Positions 31,893-40,490 of a stretch of DNA of 64,000 nucleotides are shown here, one piece after another. The DNA is from Deltaproteobacteria bacterium. Its GTDB lineage: Bacteria; Myxococcota_A; UBA9160; UBA6930. Numbering within the stretch: the stretch's first letter is position 1; every line of letters starts with the position of its first letter. The DNA lies in assembly GCA_016875395.1 (NCBI GenBank), contig VGRF01000003.1, positions 1 through 64,000 on the forward strand, given 5' to 3'. A model generated the notes under the pieces. The model searched no databases. It had not been told where the DNA came from and saw only the letters and a program-made list of their open reading frames with translations. The position numbers and the translations under genes are program-made.

Positions 31893-33077
31893 ATGGCAGA
31901 TGAACACGACGAGCTCCGTGCGCGCGTCCGCGAGTGGCTGCGCGCGAACCTTCCTCCCGCGCCGGCGTTCGCGCTGCCGCAGAACGCGCTCACCGTGCAG
32001 AACACGCAGCAGATGCAGTGGCTGCGCGCGTGGCAGGCGCGGCTCTACGACGCCGGCTTCGTCGGCGCGGAGTGGCCCACGCAGTACGGCGGACGCGGGC
32101 TCGCGCGCGGCGCGCAGCGCACGATCGATGCGGAGCTCGCGCGCGGCGGCGCGCCGTTCCTCGTGAACAACGTCGCGCTCGCGTGGGCGGGGCCGATGAT
32201 CCTGCACTACGGCAGCGAGCCGCAGCGCCTGCGCTACCTCGCGAAGTTGTTACGGGCCGACGAGATCTGGTGCCAAGGCTTCAGCGAGCCGGGCTCGGGC
32301 AGCGACCTCGCGTCGCTGCGCACGCGCGCCGTGCGCGACGGCGACGCCTACGTCATCGACGGCCACAAGGTGTGGACTTCGCTCGGGCAATTCGCGGACC
32401 ACATGATCCTGCTAGCGCGCACCGACCCCGCCGCCGTGAAGCACGCGGGCATCTCCTACTTCCTCTCGCCCATGCACGCGCCCGGCGTCGAGGTGCGCCC
32501 GCTCGTGAAGTTCACCGGCGAGGGCGGCTTCAATCAGGTGATCTTCACGAACGCGCGCATCCCCGCGGACACGCTGCTCGGCCGCGAGGGACAAGGCTGG
32601 GAGCTCGCGACCGCGACGCTCTCGTTCGAGCGCGGCGCGAGCGAGGGGGCCGCGGGCGCGTCGGGCGTGGGCGGCGCCTCGCTCGGCGAGCTGCTCGAGT
32701 TGTTACGGAGCGCGCCCGCCGCGCTGCGCGACGATCCGATCGTGCGCGACAAGCTGGCCGCGCTCGCGATCGAGACCGTGGCGCTGCGCTACGCCGCGGC
32801 GCGCATTCGCACGCCGGGGCTCACCGTGGACCGCCCGCAGGCGCTGCCACTGATGGGCAAGCTCGTCAGCTCCGAGCTCACGCAGCGCGCGACCGACTTC
32901 GGCCTCGAGCTGTCGGGCCTCGGCGGAACGCTCTGGAAGGATCCCGCAGTGGCGGACTCGGGCGACTGGGCGCACAGCTACTTCAACTCCTACATCGGCA
33001 CGATCGCCGGCGGCACGAGCGAGATCCTGCGCAACGTGCTCGGCGAGAAGGTGCTCGGGCTTCCGAAGAGCCGCTGA
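31893..33077 (+). CDS. Acyl-CoA dehydrogenase family flavoenzyme (first copy)
   Basis: The protein is 394 residues, an FAD-dependent alpha,beta-dehydrogenase of acyl-CoA esters. Motifs: GFVGAEWPTQYGGRGLARGA, CQGFSEPGSGSDLASLRTRA (flavin contact), YVIDGHKVWTSLGQFADHMI and FNSYIGTIAGGTSEILRNVL, which is the family's C-terminal cofactor-binding motif. Two TTGTTACGG words are inside (32247, 32700), each coding Leu-Leu-Arg. The N-acetyltransferase gene follows directly and a second ACAD lies beyond. The substrate chain length is unknown. Confidence 0.93.
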   Translation: MADEHDELRARVREWLRANLPPAPAFALPQNALTVQNTQQMQWLRAWQARLYDAGFVGAEWPTQYGGRGLARGAQRTIDAELARGGAPFLVNNVALAWAGPMILHYGSEPQRLRYLAKLLRADEIWCQGFSEPGSGSDLASLRTRAVRDGDAYVIDGHKVWTSLGQFADHMILLARTDPAAVKHAGISYFLSPMHAPGVEVRPLVKFTGEGGFNQVIFTNARIPADTLLGREGQGWELATATLSFERGASEGAAGASGVGGASLGELLELLRSAPAALRDDPIVRDKLAALAIETVALRYAAARIRTPGLTVDRPQALPLMGKLVSSELTQRATDFGLELSGLGGTLWKDPAVADSGDWAHSYFNSYIGTIAGGTSEILRNVLGEKVLGLPKSR

Positions 33078-33554
33078 GTGGCGCGCGCGGCCGACATCGC
33101 GATTCGCGCGGCCACCGCCGCCGACTTCGACGCCATGCGCGCGCTCGACGCGCTCGCTGCGAGCGACGGCGCGCGCGTGCGGACGCTGCGGCACGCGATC
33201 GACGCCGGCGAATGCCTCGTCGCGTGGGCTGCGGGTGACGTGCTCGGCTTCGCGATCGTCGATCACACGTTCTACGACCACGGCTTCCTGCGCCTCCTCG
33301 TCGTGCGCGAGAGCGCGCGGCGCCGAGGCATCGGCAGCGCGCTCGTGCGCGCCGCGGAGGAGCGCTGCGCCAGCGCGAAGCTGTTCACGTCGACGAACGC
33401 GTCGAACGCGCCGATGCGGGAGCTGCTCGCGCGGCTCGGCTACGTGCGCAGCGGCACGATCGACAACCTCGACCCAGGCGACCCCGAGTGCGTCTACGTG
33501 CGCGCGCTGCGCGGCACGCTCGAGCCGGCGCCCGCGCCCTCCCCGCGTCCCTAA
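33078..33554 (+). CDS. GNAT-family N-acetyltransferase
   Basis: The protein is 158 residues. It has the GNAT acetyl-CoA site RLLVVRESARRRGIGSALVR (the RRGIGS loop) and the following ASNAPMRELLARLGYVRSGT, which is typical. The GTG start is on the base after the TGA of the ACAD gene, so the two are translationally coupled. No substrate specificity can be seen. The stop TAA lies in CCCTAACAACGAGG (33552), the dispersed word, 17 bases before the next ATG. Confidence 0.9.
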   Translation: MARAADIAIRAATAADFDAMRALDALAASDGARVRTLRHAIDAGECLVAWAAGDVLGFAIVDHTFYDHGFLRLLVVRESARRRGIGSALVRAAEERCASAKLFTSTNASNAPMRELLARLGYVRSGTIDNLDPGDPECVYVRALRGTLEPAPAPSPRP

Positions 33555-33571
33555 CAACGAGGATCTCCGCG

Positions 33572-34687
33572 ATGAGCGTCCGCCTCCGCTACGACGAAGA
33601 CCACGCGCTGCTGCGCGACGAAGCGCGGCGCTGGCTCGCCGAGCGCGTGACGCCCGCGGAGCTGCGCCGCCTCGCGCAAGACGCGCGCGGCGACGAGCCG
33701 GCGTGGTGGAAGCAGCTGGGCGAGCTCGGCTGGACGGGGCTCGTCACGCCCGAGAAGTGCGGCGGCGCCGGCCTCGTCGCGGTGGCGCTCGCCGTGATCT
33801 GCGAGGAATCGGGGCGCAGGCTGCTGCCTTCGCCGCTCGTGCCGACGCTCCTCGCAGCGAAGGCGATCGAGCTCGCGGGGAGCGATGCGCAGCGCGAGCG
33901 CTGGCTTCCGCGCATCGCGCGCGGTGACGGCATCGCGACGCTCGCGCACGCGGAGGCGAGCGGCGCGTGGGAGGCGGACGCGACGAGCGCGATGATCGCG
34001 GGCGAGCGGTTGTCAGGGAGCAAGGCGCACGTCTGGGCAGCGCCGAGCGCGAGCGTGTTCGTCGTGCCCGCGCGCGAGAACGGCGCGCTGCGACTCGCGG
34101 TGGTGGAAGCGAGCGCCGCGGGCGTCACGCACGACGCAGAGGTTGTGATCGACCCGAGCCGCCGCCAAGGCCGCGTGCGCTTCGAGCGCGCCGCGTGTGA
34201 CGTGCTCGCGGGCGACGCCGAGGCCGCGTGGCGCGCGCTCGTCCCGTGGGCGCAGATCGCGCTCGCCGGAGAGATGGCGGGCGGCGCCGATGCAGCGCTC
34301 ACGCTGACCGCCGCGTATGCGCAGACGCGCGTGCAGTTCGATCGCCCGATCGGCTCGTTCCAGGCAATCAAGCACCCGCTCGTGAACGTGCTCATCGGCG
34401 TCGAGCAGCTGCGCACGCTCGTGTACGTCGCGGCGTCTGCGCTCGAAGCCAACGACGCGGAGGCGCCGCTGCTCGCGCGCATGGCGAAGGCCGCCGCGAA
34501 CGAGGTGTACCCGCACGCCTGCAATCGCGCCGTGCAGTTCCACGGCGGCTACGGCTTCACCGAGGACTGCGACGCGCACCTCTACCTGCGCCGCGCGCTC
34601 GCCTCGCGCGTCGCGTTCGGCGACGCGCGCTCGCAGCGCGCCGCGATCGCGAGCGCCCTGCTCGATGGCGGTGCGGAGCTGCCGTAG
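33572..34687 (+). CDS. Acyl-CoA dehydrogenase family flavoenzyme (second copy)
   Basis: The protein is 371 residues. It has LLRDEARRWLAERVTPAELR, GWTGLVTPEKCGGAGLVAVA, AYAQTRVQFDRPIGSFQAIK (the RxQFxRPIGxFQ flavin/CoA signature) and AVQFHGGYGFTEDCDAHLYL. The middle beta-barrel (LAHAEASGAWEADATSAMIA) is short and lacks the usual GSD flavin motif, which is more common in the smaller partner of heteromeric ACADs. The first copy (31893) and this one may therefore form an alpha2beta2 enzyme, as in steroid-degrading actinobacteria. That is inference from family and position. GAGG lies 9 bases before the ATG. Confidence 0.88.
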   Translation: MSVRLRYDEDHALLRDEARRWLAERVTPAELRRLAQDARGDEPAWWKQLGELGWTGLVTPEKCGGAGLVAVALAVICEESGRRLLPSPLVPTLLAAKAIELAGSDAQRERWLPRIARGDGIATLAHAEASGAWEADATSAMIAGERLSGSKAHVWAAPSASVFVVPARENGALRLAVVEASAAGVTHDAEVVIDPSRRQGRVRFERAACDVLAGDAEAAWRALVPWAQIALAGEMAGGADAALTLTAAYAQTRVQFDRPIGSFQAIKHPLVNVLIGVEQLRTLVYVAASALEANDAEAPLLARMAKAAANEVYPHACNRAVQFHGGYGFTEDCDAHLYLRRALASRVAFGDARSQRAAIASALLDGGAELP

Positions 34688-34720
34688 CGCCGAGGCGTTC
34701 GGGGCGTGCGGAGTTGGCCC

Positions 34721-34783
34721 GGTCATTTCGGCCCGGCCGGAATGACCGCGCGTGAGACATTCCGGCCGGGCCGAAATGTCTCA
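34721..34783. repeat. Two adjacent palindromes of the GGTCATT/GAGACATT family
   Basis: GGTCATTTCGGCC (34721-34733) pairs with GGCCGGAATGACC to 34747. A second hairpin, TGAGACATTCCGGCC to GGCCGAAATGTCTCA, occupies 34753-34783. The outer arms differ (GGTC versus GAGA), while the CATTYCGGCC centre is shared. They sit between the ACAD and msrA genes. The doublet with two arm types suggests a mosaic REPIN-type element. Confidence 0.8.
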
Positions 34784-34889
34784 GCCGCACGCGCCTCCGT
34801 GGACGGGGCCCGTCCGGCGCGCCGGTACCGCGGGGCCCGTCCCGCGTCGTTGCGCGGGCTACGTTGCGCCCATTCTCAGGAGACGCGTC

Positions 34890-35543
34890 ATGGTGCTCGA
34901 CTACTTCCGCAAAAAGCAGCGCTTGGTTTCGTCCGCCGAGGCGCTCCCCGGCCGCGCGCAGAAGATGCCGGTCGCGGCGCGCCACACCGTGCTCGGCAAC
35001 GCGCTTCTGCCGCCGTACCCTGCGCACCTCGAGCTCGCGATGTTCGGGCTCGGCTGCTTCTGGGGCGCTGAGCGCAAGTTCTGGCAACCGCGCGGCGTGT
35101 GGAGCACCTCGGTCGGCTACGCGGGCGGCTACACGCCCAATCCTTCTTACGAAGAAGTGTGCTCGGGCCTCACGGGGCACACCGAGGTCGTGCGCGTCGT
35201 GTTCGACCCGAAGCAGATCGCGTACACCGAGCTGCTGCGCGTGTTCTGGGAGAGCCACGACCCGACGCAGGGCATGCGCCAAGGCAACGACGTCGGCACG
35301 CAGTACCGCAGCGCGATCTACACGTACGGCGCGGAGCAGCTCGCGGCAGCGCGCGAGAGCGCAGAGATGTTCGGCAAGGAGCTCGAGCGCGCGGGCTACG
35401 GCGCGATCACGAGCGAGATCCGCGAGGCGCCCGAGTACTACTTCGCCGAGGACTACCACCAGCAGTACCTCGACAAGAACCCCGACGGCTACTGCGTCCT
35501 CGGCGGCACTGGAGTCGCCTGCCCGATCAGGCTGAAGCGCTGA
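34890..35543 (+). CDS. msrA: Peptide-methionine (S)-S-oxide reductase
   Basis: It repairs oxidised methionine. The protein is 217 residues with the catalytic motif [15 protein letters not shown] (Cys56). It is followed by [55 protein letters not shown] (substrate pocket) and [19 protein letters not shown]. The last two Cys ([18 protein letters not shown]) may be the resolving residues. AGGAGA lies 7 bases before the ATG. The ATG at 34890 is the family-typical start; an upstream start at 34752 would run through the palindrome. Confidence 0.95.
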   Translation: MVLDYFRKKQRLVSSAEALPGRAQKMPVAARHTVLGNALLPPYPAHLELAMFGLGCFWGAERKFWQPRGVWSTSVGYAGGYTPNPSYEEVCSGLTGHTEVVRVVFDPKQIAYTELLRVFWESHDPTQGMRQGNDVGTQYRSAIYTYGAEQLAAARESAEMFGKELERAGYGAITSEIREAPEYYFAEDYHQQYLDKNPDGYCVLGGTGVACPIRLKR

Positions 35544-35754
35544 GCGCCTAGGCCGCTGGGAAGGTCGATCGTCCGGCGTCTGGCGCTGAGGGATCGGGTC
35601 GGTCCGGTCGCGCCTCGCCCCTGCCATCCTGCGTTCGCCTCCGACCGCTCGCGTCCGCCTGCGGCCGGCTTGCCGCGAACCTGCCGGCGCGGCGATTCCG
35701 CCGCTCGGCGCGTGCTATCGCCGCCGCGTTCGAGTCACGCACTTTCGGAGCTCT

Positions 35755-35905
35755 ATGCGCGCGCAAACGTCGCCGGGAGGCATCAGCCAGGCCTTCATCG
35801 TGCGCGCCCCGGACCCGGCCGCCTACCTCGCGCTCGTCGGGAAGCTCGCCGCGAACGCTGAGCGCCTCGGCAATCCCGTTCCGAGCGTGTGGCAGGCAAC
35901 GTCGG
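35755..35905 (+). pseudogene. 5' stub of an exported-protein-like gene, cut off at a rearrangement
   Basis: An ATG at 35755 (GGAG 6 bases before) gives about 50 good residues: GISQAFIVRAPDPAAYLALV, GKLAANAERLGNPVPSVWQA, then ATSA. It resembles the start of small secreted proteins of the FIVRAPDP-type. The frame then continues to 35991 as Arg-rich nonsense antisense to the acyl-CoA synthetase piece. The change happens near 35905. The rest of the gene is absent from the window. Confidence 0.55.
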
Positions 35906-36628
35906 CGGTGCGACGTACGTGCAGTCACCGCTTGTTAGGTCGGCGCCGACGCCGAGGCCGGTCGCGGTCGCGAGAAAGCGGTGATGGCTGAAGTTCGCGG
36001 CCTTGGGCATGCCGGTGGTGCCGCTCGTGTAGATGTAGAAGAGGTTGTGGTTCGCGCGGAGCTTCGCGCGCGCGCCGCGATCGAAGGCGGCCTTGCTCTC
36101 GGCTTCGAGCGCGGCGTCGAGGCTCTGCGCGCCCGGAGCGTCGCCGTTGCGCGCCCACACACGCGGCGGCGGTTCGAGCAGCGGCGCCGCCGAAGCGAAG
36201 CGCTCGGCGAGATCAGCCCCGAGCACGAGCTGCTTCGCGCCCGAGATGCGCAGCGAGTGCGCGAGCGGGATGCCCGTGAGGTTCGTGTTGATCAGCGCCG
36301 TGACGACGCCGAGCTTCGCGAGCCCGAGCCAGGTCGCGATGAACTCGGGACAGTTCTGCATGAAGAGCGCGACCACATCGCCGTGCGCGAGCCCCTCGCG
36401 CTGCGCCCAGCGCGCGACGCGGTTCGCCTCGGCGTCGAGCGCGGCGTAGCTGAGCACGCGCTCCTCGAAGCGCAGCGCGATCGCGCCGGGCGCGCGCCGC
36501 ACGTTCGCCTCGAACGCGTCCGCCACGGTGAACGCACCCTCGGGCTTGATCGCGAGCACGCGTCGCAGGAGGCGCAGATTGCGGGCGGTCTCCTCTGCAT
36601 CGAGGCGAAGGTTCTCGAGCCAGCTCAT
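35906..36628 (-). pseudogene. Acyl-CoA synthetase (FATP/long-chain type), N-terminal third only
   Basis: From the ATG at 36628 (MSWLENLRLDAEETARNLRL) about 240 residues of a long-chain acyl-CoA or fatty-acid-transport-type synthetase can be read. They include the AMP-binding loop LFYIYTSGTTGMPKAANFSH. The next usual PLYH box is replaced: LTSGDCTYVAPP is followed by TLPATRSE and then non-homologous sequence. The gene therefore ends near 35905 and about 350 residues are missing. A GACGTACGTGCA core (35912-35923) and a TTGTTAGG word (35932) lie beside the break. Confidence 0.75.
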
Positions 36629-36708
36629 GCGGTGACCTCGGCGCGATCTTCGCGCACGCTGCGTGCGCCGCCCGCGTGATACGGTGGCCGTTGTTAGAGC
36701 GGAGGAAC

Positions 36709-36768
36709 GTGGTGGACTGGAACGCGATCGGCGCACTGGTCGCATCGCTCACCCCCGCCCAACGCTGA
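36709..36768 (+). pseudogene. 20-codon stub starting VDWNAIGAL
   Basis: GTGGTGGACTGG with GGAGG 6 bases before it would encode MVDWNAIGALVASLTPAQR then TGA. The family of small membrane proteins beginning DWNAIGA(I/L)GE is familiar to me, and the rest of such a gene is missing here. It is therefore probably a remnant, or a short leader ORF of the amidohydrolase gene at 36788. A TTGTTAGAG word stands at 36691. Confidence 0.3.
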
Positions 36769-36787
36769 CCCCGCTCGGAGGCTCACG

Positions 36788-38176
36788 ATGCAGATGAACG
36801 ACATGATCCTCGTTTCGGTCGACGACCACGTGTGCGAGCCGCCGGACTTGTTCGAGCGCCACGTGCCCGAGAAGTGGCGCACACGCGCGCCGCGGCTTCT
36901 TCAGAAGAACGACGGAAACGACGCGTGGCACATCGAAGGCCACCAGATTCCGAACATCGGCCTCAACGCCGTCGCCGGCCGGCCGCACGAGGAGTACGGG
37001 ATGGAGCCGACGCAGCTGAAGCAGCTGCGCGCGGGTTGTTACGACCGGCGCGCGCGCGTCGACGACATGAACGCGAGCGGCGTGCTCGGCTCGATGTGCT
37101 TCGCCTCGATGACGGGCTTCTGCGGCGAGCTGTTCGGGCGCCTCGAGGACAAGGAGCTCGGGCGCGTGCTCACGATGTCGTACAACGACTGGCACGTGGA
37201 CGACTGGTGCGGCGGCGCGCCCGGCCGCTTCATTCCGCTCGCGCTGCCGCTGTTGTGGGATCCCAAGGCGACCGCCGACGAGATTCGCCGCCTCGCGAAG
37301 CGCGGCTGCCACGCGATGACGTTCCCCGACGTTCCGCCGGGCCTCGGCTACCCGAGCCTGCACAGTGATTACTGGACGCCGATCTGGGAGGCCGCCGACG
37401 AGTGCAGCACGGTGCTGTGCATGCACATCGGCTCCGGCACGGGGATGAACCTGCAGGACATGACGGCGCCGGTGGAGATCATGATCACCGGCACGCCGAT
37501 CTCGCTGTTCGGCGGCGTGAACGAGCTCGTCTACTCGAAGTTCCTGCCCAAGTACAAGAACCTGAAGTTCGCGCTCAGCGAAGGCGGCATCGGCTGGATC
37601 CCGTACTTCCTCGAGCGCGCCGACTACGTCCACCGCCACCACCACAAGTGGACACTCAACGACTTCGGCGGGCGCCTCCCGAGCGACGTGTTCCGCGAGC
37701 ACGTCGTGGTGTGCTTCATCGACGACGCCGTCGGCGTGCGCAACCGCGACCTGATCGGAGTCGAGTCGATCACCTGGGAGTGCGACTACCCGCACAGCGA
37801 CAGCACATGGCCTAACGCGCCCGAAGCGCTCTGGGAGAGCCTCGCCGGCGTGCCCGACGCCGAGGTCGACGCGATCACGCACAAGAACGCGATGCGCGTG
37901 TTCTCGTACGACCCGTTCCGCCATTTGCCGCGCGCGCAGGCAACCGTGGGGGCGCTGCGCGCGCAGGCGAAGCACGTCGACGTGCGCCCCGCGCCCGGCA
38001 AAGGCGGGAAGAAGCCGAGTGATTACGCCGCCGGCTACGCCACCGTCGGCGACGTGATCAAGCAGATGGCCGGCGCCTTCGCGGTCGCGTTCCGTGACGA
38101 CCAGGGCGTGGACGAAGCGCAGGTGCGCCAGCGGCTGATCGAGCGCGCACAGCGCGGGGCGGTGGGGAGGCGTTAG
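36788..38176 (+). CDS. Amidohydrolase_2 family metal-dependent hydrolase/decarboxylase (first copy)
   Basis: The protein is 462 residues. The TIM-barrel start MILVSVDDHVCEPPDLFERH carries the metal site His/Asp, HIGSGTGM provides another His, and TWECDYPHSDSTWP is the terminal Asp/His loop. This subclass (LigW/ACMSD-like) opens lactones or decarboxylates aromatic acids. GGAGG is 9 bases before the ATG. The last 60 residues (VRPAPGKGGKKPSDYAAGYA) are an extension not needed for the barrel. Two further members of the same superfamily are at 40491 and 56765. Confidence 0.9.
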   Translation: MQMNDMILVSVDDHVCEPPDLFERHVPEKWRTRAPRLLQKNDGNDAWHIEGHQIPNIGLNAVAGRPHEEYGMEPTQLKQLRAGCYDRRARVDDMNASGVLGSMCFASMTGFCGELFGRLEDKELGRVLTMSYNDWHVDDWCGGAPGRFIPLALPLLWDPKATADEIRRLAKRGCHAMTFPDVPPGLGYPSLHSDYWTPIWEAADECSTVLCMHIGSGTGMNLQDMTAPVEIMITGTPISLFGGVNELVYSKFLPKYKNLKFALSEGGIGWIPYFLERADYVHRHHHKWTLNDFGGRLPSDVFREHVVVCFIDDAVGVRNRDLIGVESITWECDYPHSDSTWPNAPEALWESLAGVPDAEVDAITHKNAMRVFSYDPFRHLPRAQATVGALRAQAKHVDVRPAPGKGGKKPSDYAAGYATVGDVIKQMAGAFAVAFRDDQGVDEAQVRQRLIERAQRGAVGRR

Positions 38177-38573
38177 CAGTCGCCCTTCGCGAGGCCCGCG
38201 CGCACATCCGCAAGGTGGAACAGTGCGCGCTCGACCCTGCCGAGCCACGCGAGGAAAACGAACGGCGCGAAGTTCACGCTGACTGCCCATTGGGCCGACG
38301 CGTCGAACGTCATCTGAAAGCCCGCGCCGCCGCCAGGTTTGACGAGGAAGTCTCCTGCCCCGTTGATCTCGAGCAGGGTGAGGGCGCCTATGTAGAACTC
38401 GTATCCGATGCCGCCGAGCACGAAGTGGGGCACTTGGAGGTAAAGCAGGAGGCGCATGGAGTGGATTGCCCGAAGAGGCGCGATCAGCAGCCGTCGAGCA
38501 GCACGTACACGAGTCCATCGATGGTCGCCGCGTTCATGCGGCGCACCCAGGTTGCGGGGGCTGCCTCACGCAT
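38173..38573 (-). pseudogene. Degenerate small membrane protein gene with a frameshift
   Basis: Two pieces in different frames read as one protein. ATG at 38573 gives MREAAPATWVRRMNAATIDG, LVYVLLDG, then a stop. In another frame RLLIAPLRAIHSMRLLLYLQ, VPHFVLGGIGYEFYIGALTL and FAPFVFLAWLGRVERALFHL continue to the TAG at 38173. WVRRMNAATIDGLVYVLL is RDD-like, but this is weak. Composition is less GC-rich than that of the neighbours. No SD precedes the ATG at 38457. I regard it as broken; the annotation of a 94-residue protein from 38457 is the alternative. Confidence 0.45.
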
Positions 38574-38672
38574 CGCGCGAGCATATGCCGCCAACAGCAG
38601 AGAGACGCTCGTCGCGGAGCTGGCTCGCGCTCCTCGATTCCGCGAAGTTCGCATCGCGCTGCCGAGGTGCCC

Positions 38673-39902
38673 ATGCTGCGAACTCCCCAAGCCGAGCCGT
38701 CGTGGCACGGCGTCGATCCTGAGAGCCCGAATGCCGAGCGCTGGGACGACCCGTTCCCGTCGCTCGCGTGGTTCCGCGCACGCGCGCCGGTGAACCACAC
38801 GCCCGCGCAGCTGTGGCGCGTGTACCGCTACGCCGACTGCGTGCGCGTGCTGCGCGAGCTGCCGTGCGGCGTGCGTCGCACGGACGGGACGGCACCGGGC
38901 AACGCGATGGGCGGAGGCGGGAGCAACGGCGCGGGCGGGCAGTTCATGCTGCAGCAGGATCCGCCCACGCACACGCGGCTGCGCAAGCTCGTCGCGAAGG
39001 CCTTCACACCGCGCGCGGCGGAGAAGCTGCGGCCGCGCGCCCGGGAGATCGTGCGCGGGCTCGTCGACGAGGCGATCGAGCAGCGCGAGTTCGACCTGAT
39101 CGCCGGGCTCGCGCTGCCGCTCCCGAGCCAGCTTATCTGCGAGATGCTCGGCGTGCCGAGCGCCGACCGCGCGCGCTTCACGCGCTGGACCGGGGTGGCG
39201 ACGCACTTGTTGCGGGGCTCCTATCTCGCTGGCGAGGAGCGCGCGCGCGTCGAGGCGACCGTGCAGGAGCTCGCCGGTTACTTCAACGCGCTGATCGAAG
39301 AGCGCCGCAAGCACCTCGGCGACGACCTGATCTCGACGTTGATTCGCGCCGAGGAAGCCGGTGACCAGCTCTCGCCGACCGAGCTGCTGATTCAGAGCAT
39401 CGGCCTGCTGGTCGCGGGCTTCGAGACGACGATCGGCCTGATCGGGCTCGGCGCGAAGAACCTGATCGATCATCCCGATCAGCAGGAGCGCCTGCGGCGC
39501 GATCCGTCCCTAACAAGCTCAGCGATCGAGGAGTGCCTGCGCTTCGAAGGCCCGATCGGGATGACGACGCGCGTGCTGCACGCGGACGCGAACCTCGATG
39601 TCCGCACGATCCCGGCGAACACGACGCTGTGGCTCTCGCTGTGGAGCGCGAACCGCGACCCCGCGCAGTTCCCGAACCCCGACGCCTTCGACGTCGCGCG
39701 CACACCGAATCCGCACCTCGCCTTCGGCGCGGGTACGCACGCGTGCCTCGGCATGCACCTCGCGCGCATGGAGGCGCAGGAGGCGCTCGGCGCGCTGGTC
39801 GCGCGCACGAAGTCGCTCGCGCGCGACGCGGCGCCCCTCGCCTGGGGCGCCTCGGTGTTCCGTGTGCCGGCGGCGCTGCGCGTGCGGGCGGAACTCGCGT
39901 AG
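38673..39902 (+). CDS. Cytochrome P450
   Basis: The protein is 409 residues, soluble and class I-like. Heme binding is FGAGTHACLGMHLARME with the proximal Cys. The I helix has LLVAGFETTIGLIG and the K helix has SAIEECLRFEGPIGMTTRVL. The substrate-recognition part has LQQDPPTHTRLRKLVAKAFT. No redox partner gene (ferredoxin or reductase) is adjacent. GAGG lies 6 bases before the ATG at 38673. TTGTTAGGG is at 39511 (coding Ser-Leu-Thr-Ser), and TTGTTGCGG, one base off, is at 39208. A thioesterase follows. Confidence 0.94.
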   Translation: MLRTPQAEPSWHGVDPESPNAERWDDPFPSLAWFRARAPVNHTPAQLWRVYRYADCVRVLRELPCGVRRTDGTAPGNAMGGGGSNGAGGQFMLQQDPPTHTRLRKLVAKAFTPRAAEKLRPRAREIVRGLVDEAIEQREFDLIAGLALPLPSQLICEMLGVPSADRARFTRWTGVATHLLRGSYLAGEERARVEATVQELAGYFNALIEERRKHLGDDLISTLIRAEEAGDQLSPTELLIQSIGLLVAGFETTIGLIGLGAKNLIDHPDQQERLRRDPSLTSSAIEECLRFEGPIGMTTRVLHADANLDVRTIPANTTLWLSLWSANRDPAQFPNPDAFDVARTPNPHLAFGAGTHACLGMHLARMEAQEALGALVARTKSLARDAAPLAWGASVFRVPAALRVRAELA

Positions 39903-39917
39903 CGCAGGACGGGGGAG

Positions 39918-39940
39918 CCAATTCGGCCCGGCCGGAATGG
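39918..39940. repeat. Imperfect palindrome, GGTCATT family
   Basis: CCAATTCGGCC and GGCCGGAATGG form an imperfect 23-base palindrome. Only its TTCGGCC/GGCCGGAA centre matches the copies at 31837 and 34721. It lies between the P450 and the thioesterase gene. Confidence 0.55.
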
Positions 39941-39997
39941 CGCCTGTCGGCGGGCGTCCGGCAGCGTGCGGTGGCGTGTCGCTAGCGTGCCCGGCCG

Positions 39998-40474
39998 ATG
40001 AGCACGAAGCCGCACGAGGCGAAGTTGCCCGAGTTCCCCGAAGGCTTGCGGCGCGTGTTCGCCGAGCGGGCGGCGGGGCGGCTGATGGGGCGCGGGCATC
40101 CCGTCGGCGACTACCTCGAGGCGTACGAGTGGGAGCTACTCGAGGAGCGCGACGGCTTCTTGCGCCTGCGCGTCCATCTCCCGCCGCAGGTGCGCAACCC
40201 GCGCGGGGACTTGTTCGGCGGCTTCACGCCCACCTACGTCGACCTCGTCGCGCTGCTCACCTATCGCGCGGGGCAGCCGCCGACTTCGCCGCGCGGCTGG
40301 CTGCACACGATGAACATGCGCATCGACTACTTCGAGCCGATCCAGGACGGCTTCTTCATCGAGAGCGAAGTGATCCGCAAGCGCGGGCGCAACGGCTGGA
40401 TCGAGACGCGCTTCCTCGACGGCCACGGCACGCTGCTCGTGTTCGCCCTGACGACCCTGCGCGCCGCGGAGTAA
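39998..40474 (+). CDS. PaaI-type hotdog thioesterase
   Basis: The protein is 158 residues. The HotDog core is RVHLPPQVRNPRGDLFGGFT, PTYVDLVALLTYRAG, LHTMNMRIDYFEPIQDGFFI and ESEVIRKRGRNGWIETRFLD. It should hydrolyse an acyl-CoA made in aromatic or branched-chain breakdown. The GG(F/V) pre-helix and Asp in YVDLVA match catalytic positions of PaaI-type enzymes. The upstream residues have no transmembrane stretch. It is likely in a small operon with the P450. Confidence 0.85.
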   Translation: MSTKPHEAKLPEFPEGLRRVFAERAAGRLMGRGHPVGDYLEAYEWELLEERDGFLRLRVHLPPQVRNPRGDLFGGFTPTYVDLVALLTYRAGQPPTSPRGWLHTMNMRIDYFEPIQDGFFIESEVIRKRGRNGWIETRFLDGHGTLLVFALTTLRAAE

Positions 40475-40490
40475 CCCGCGACGCCGAGCG

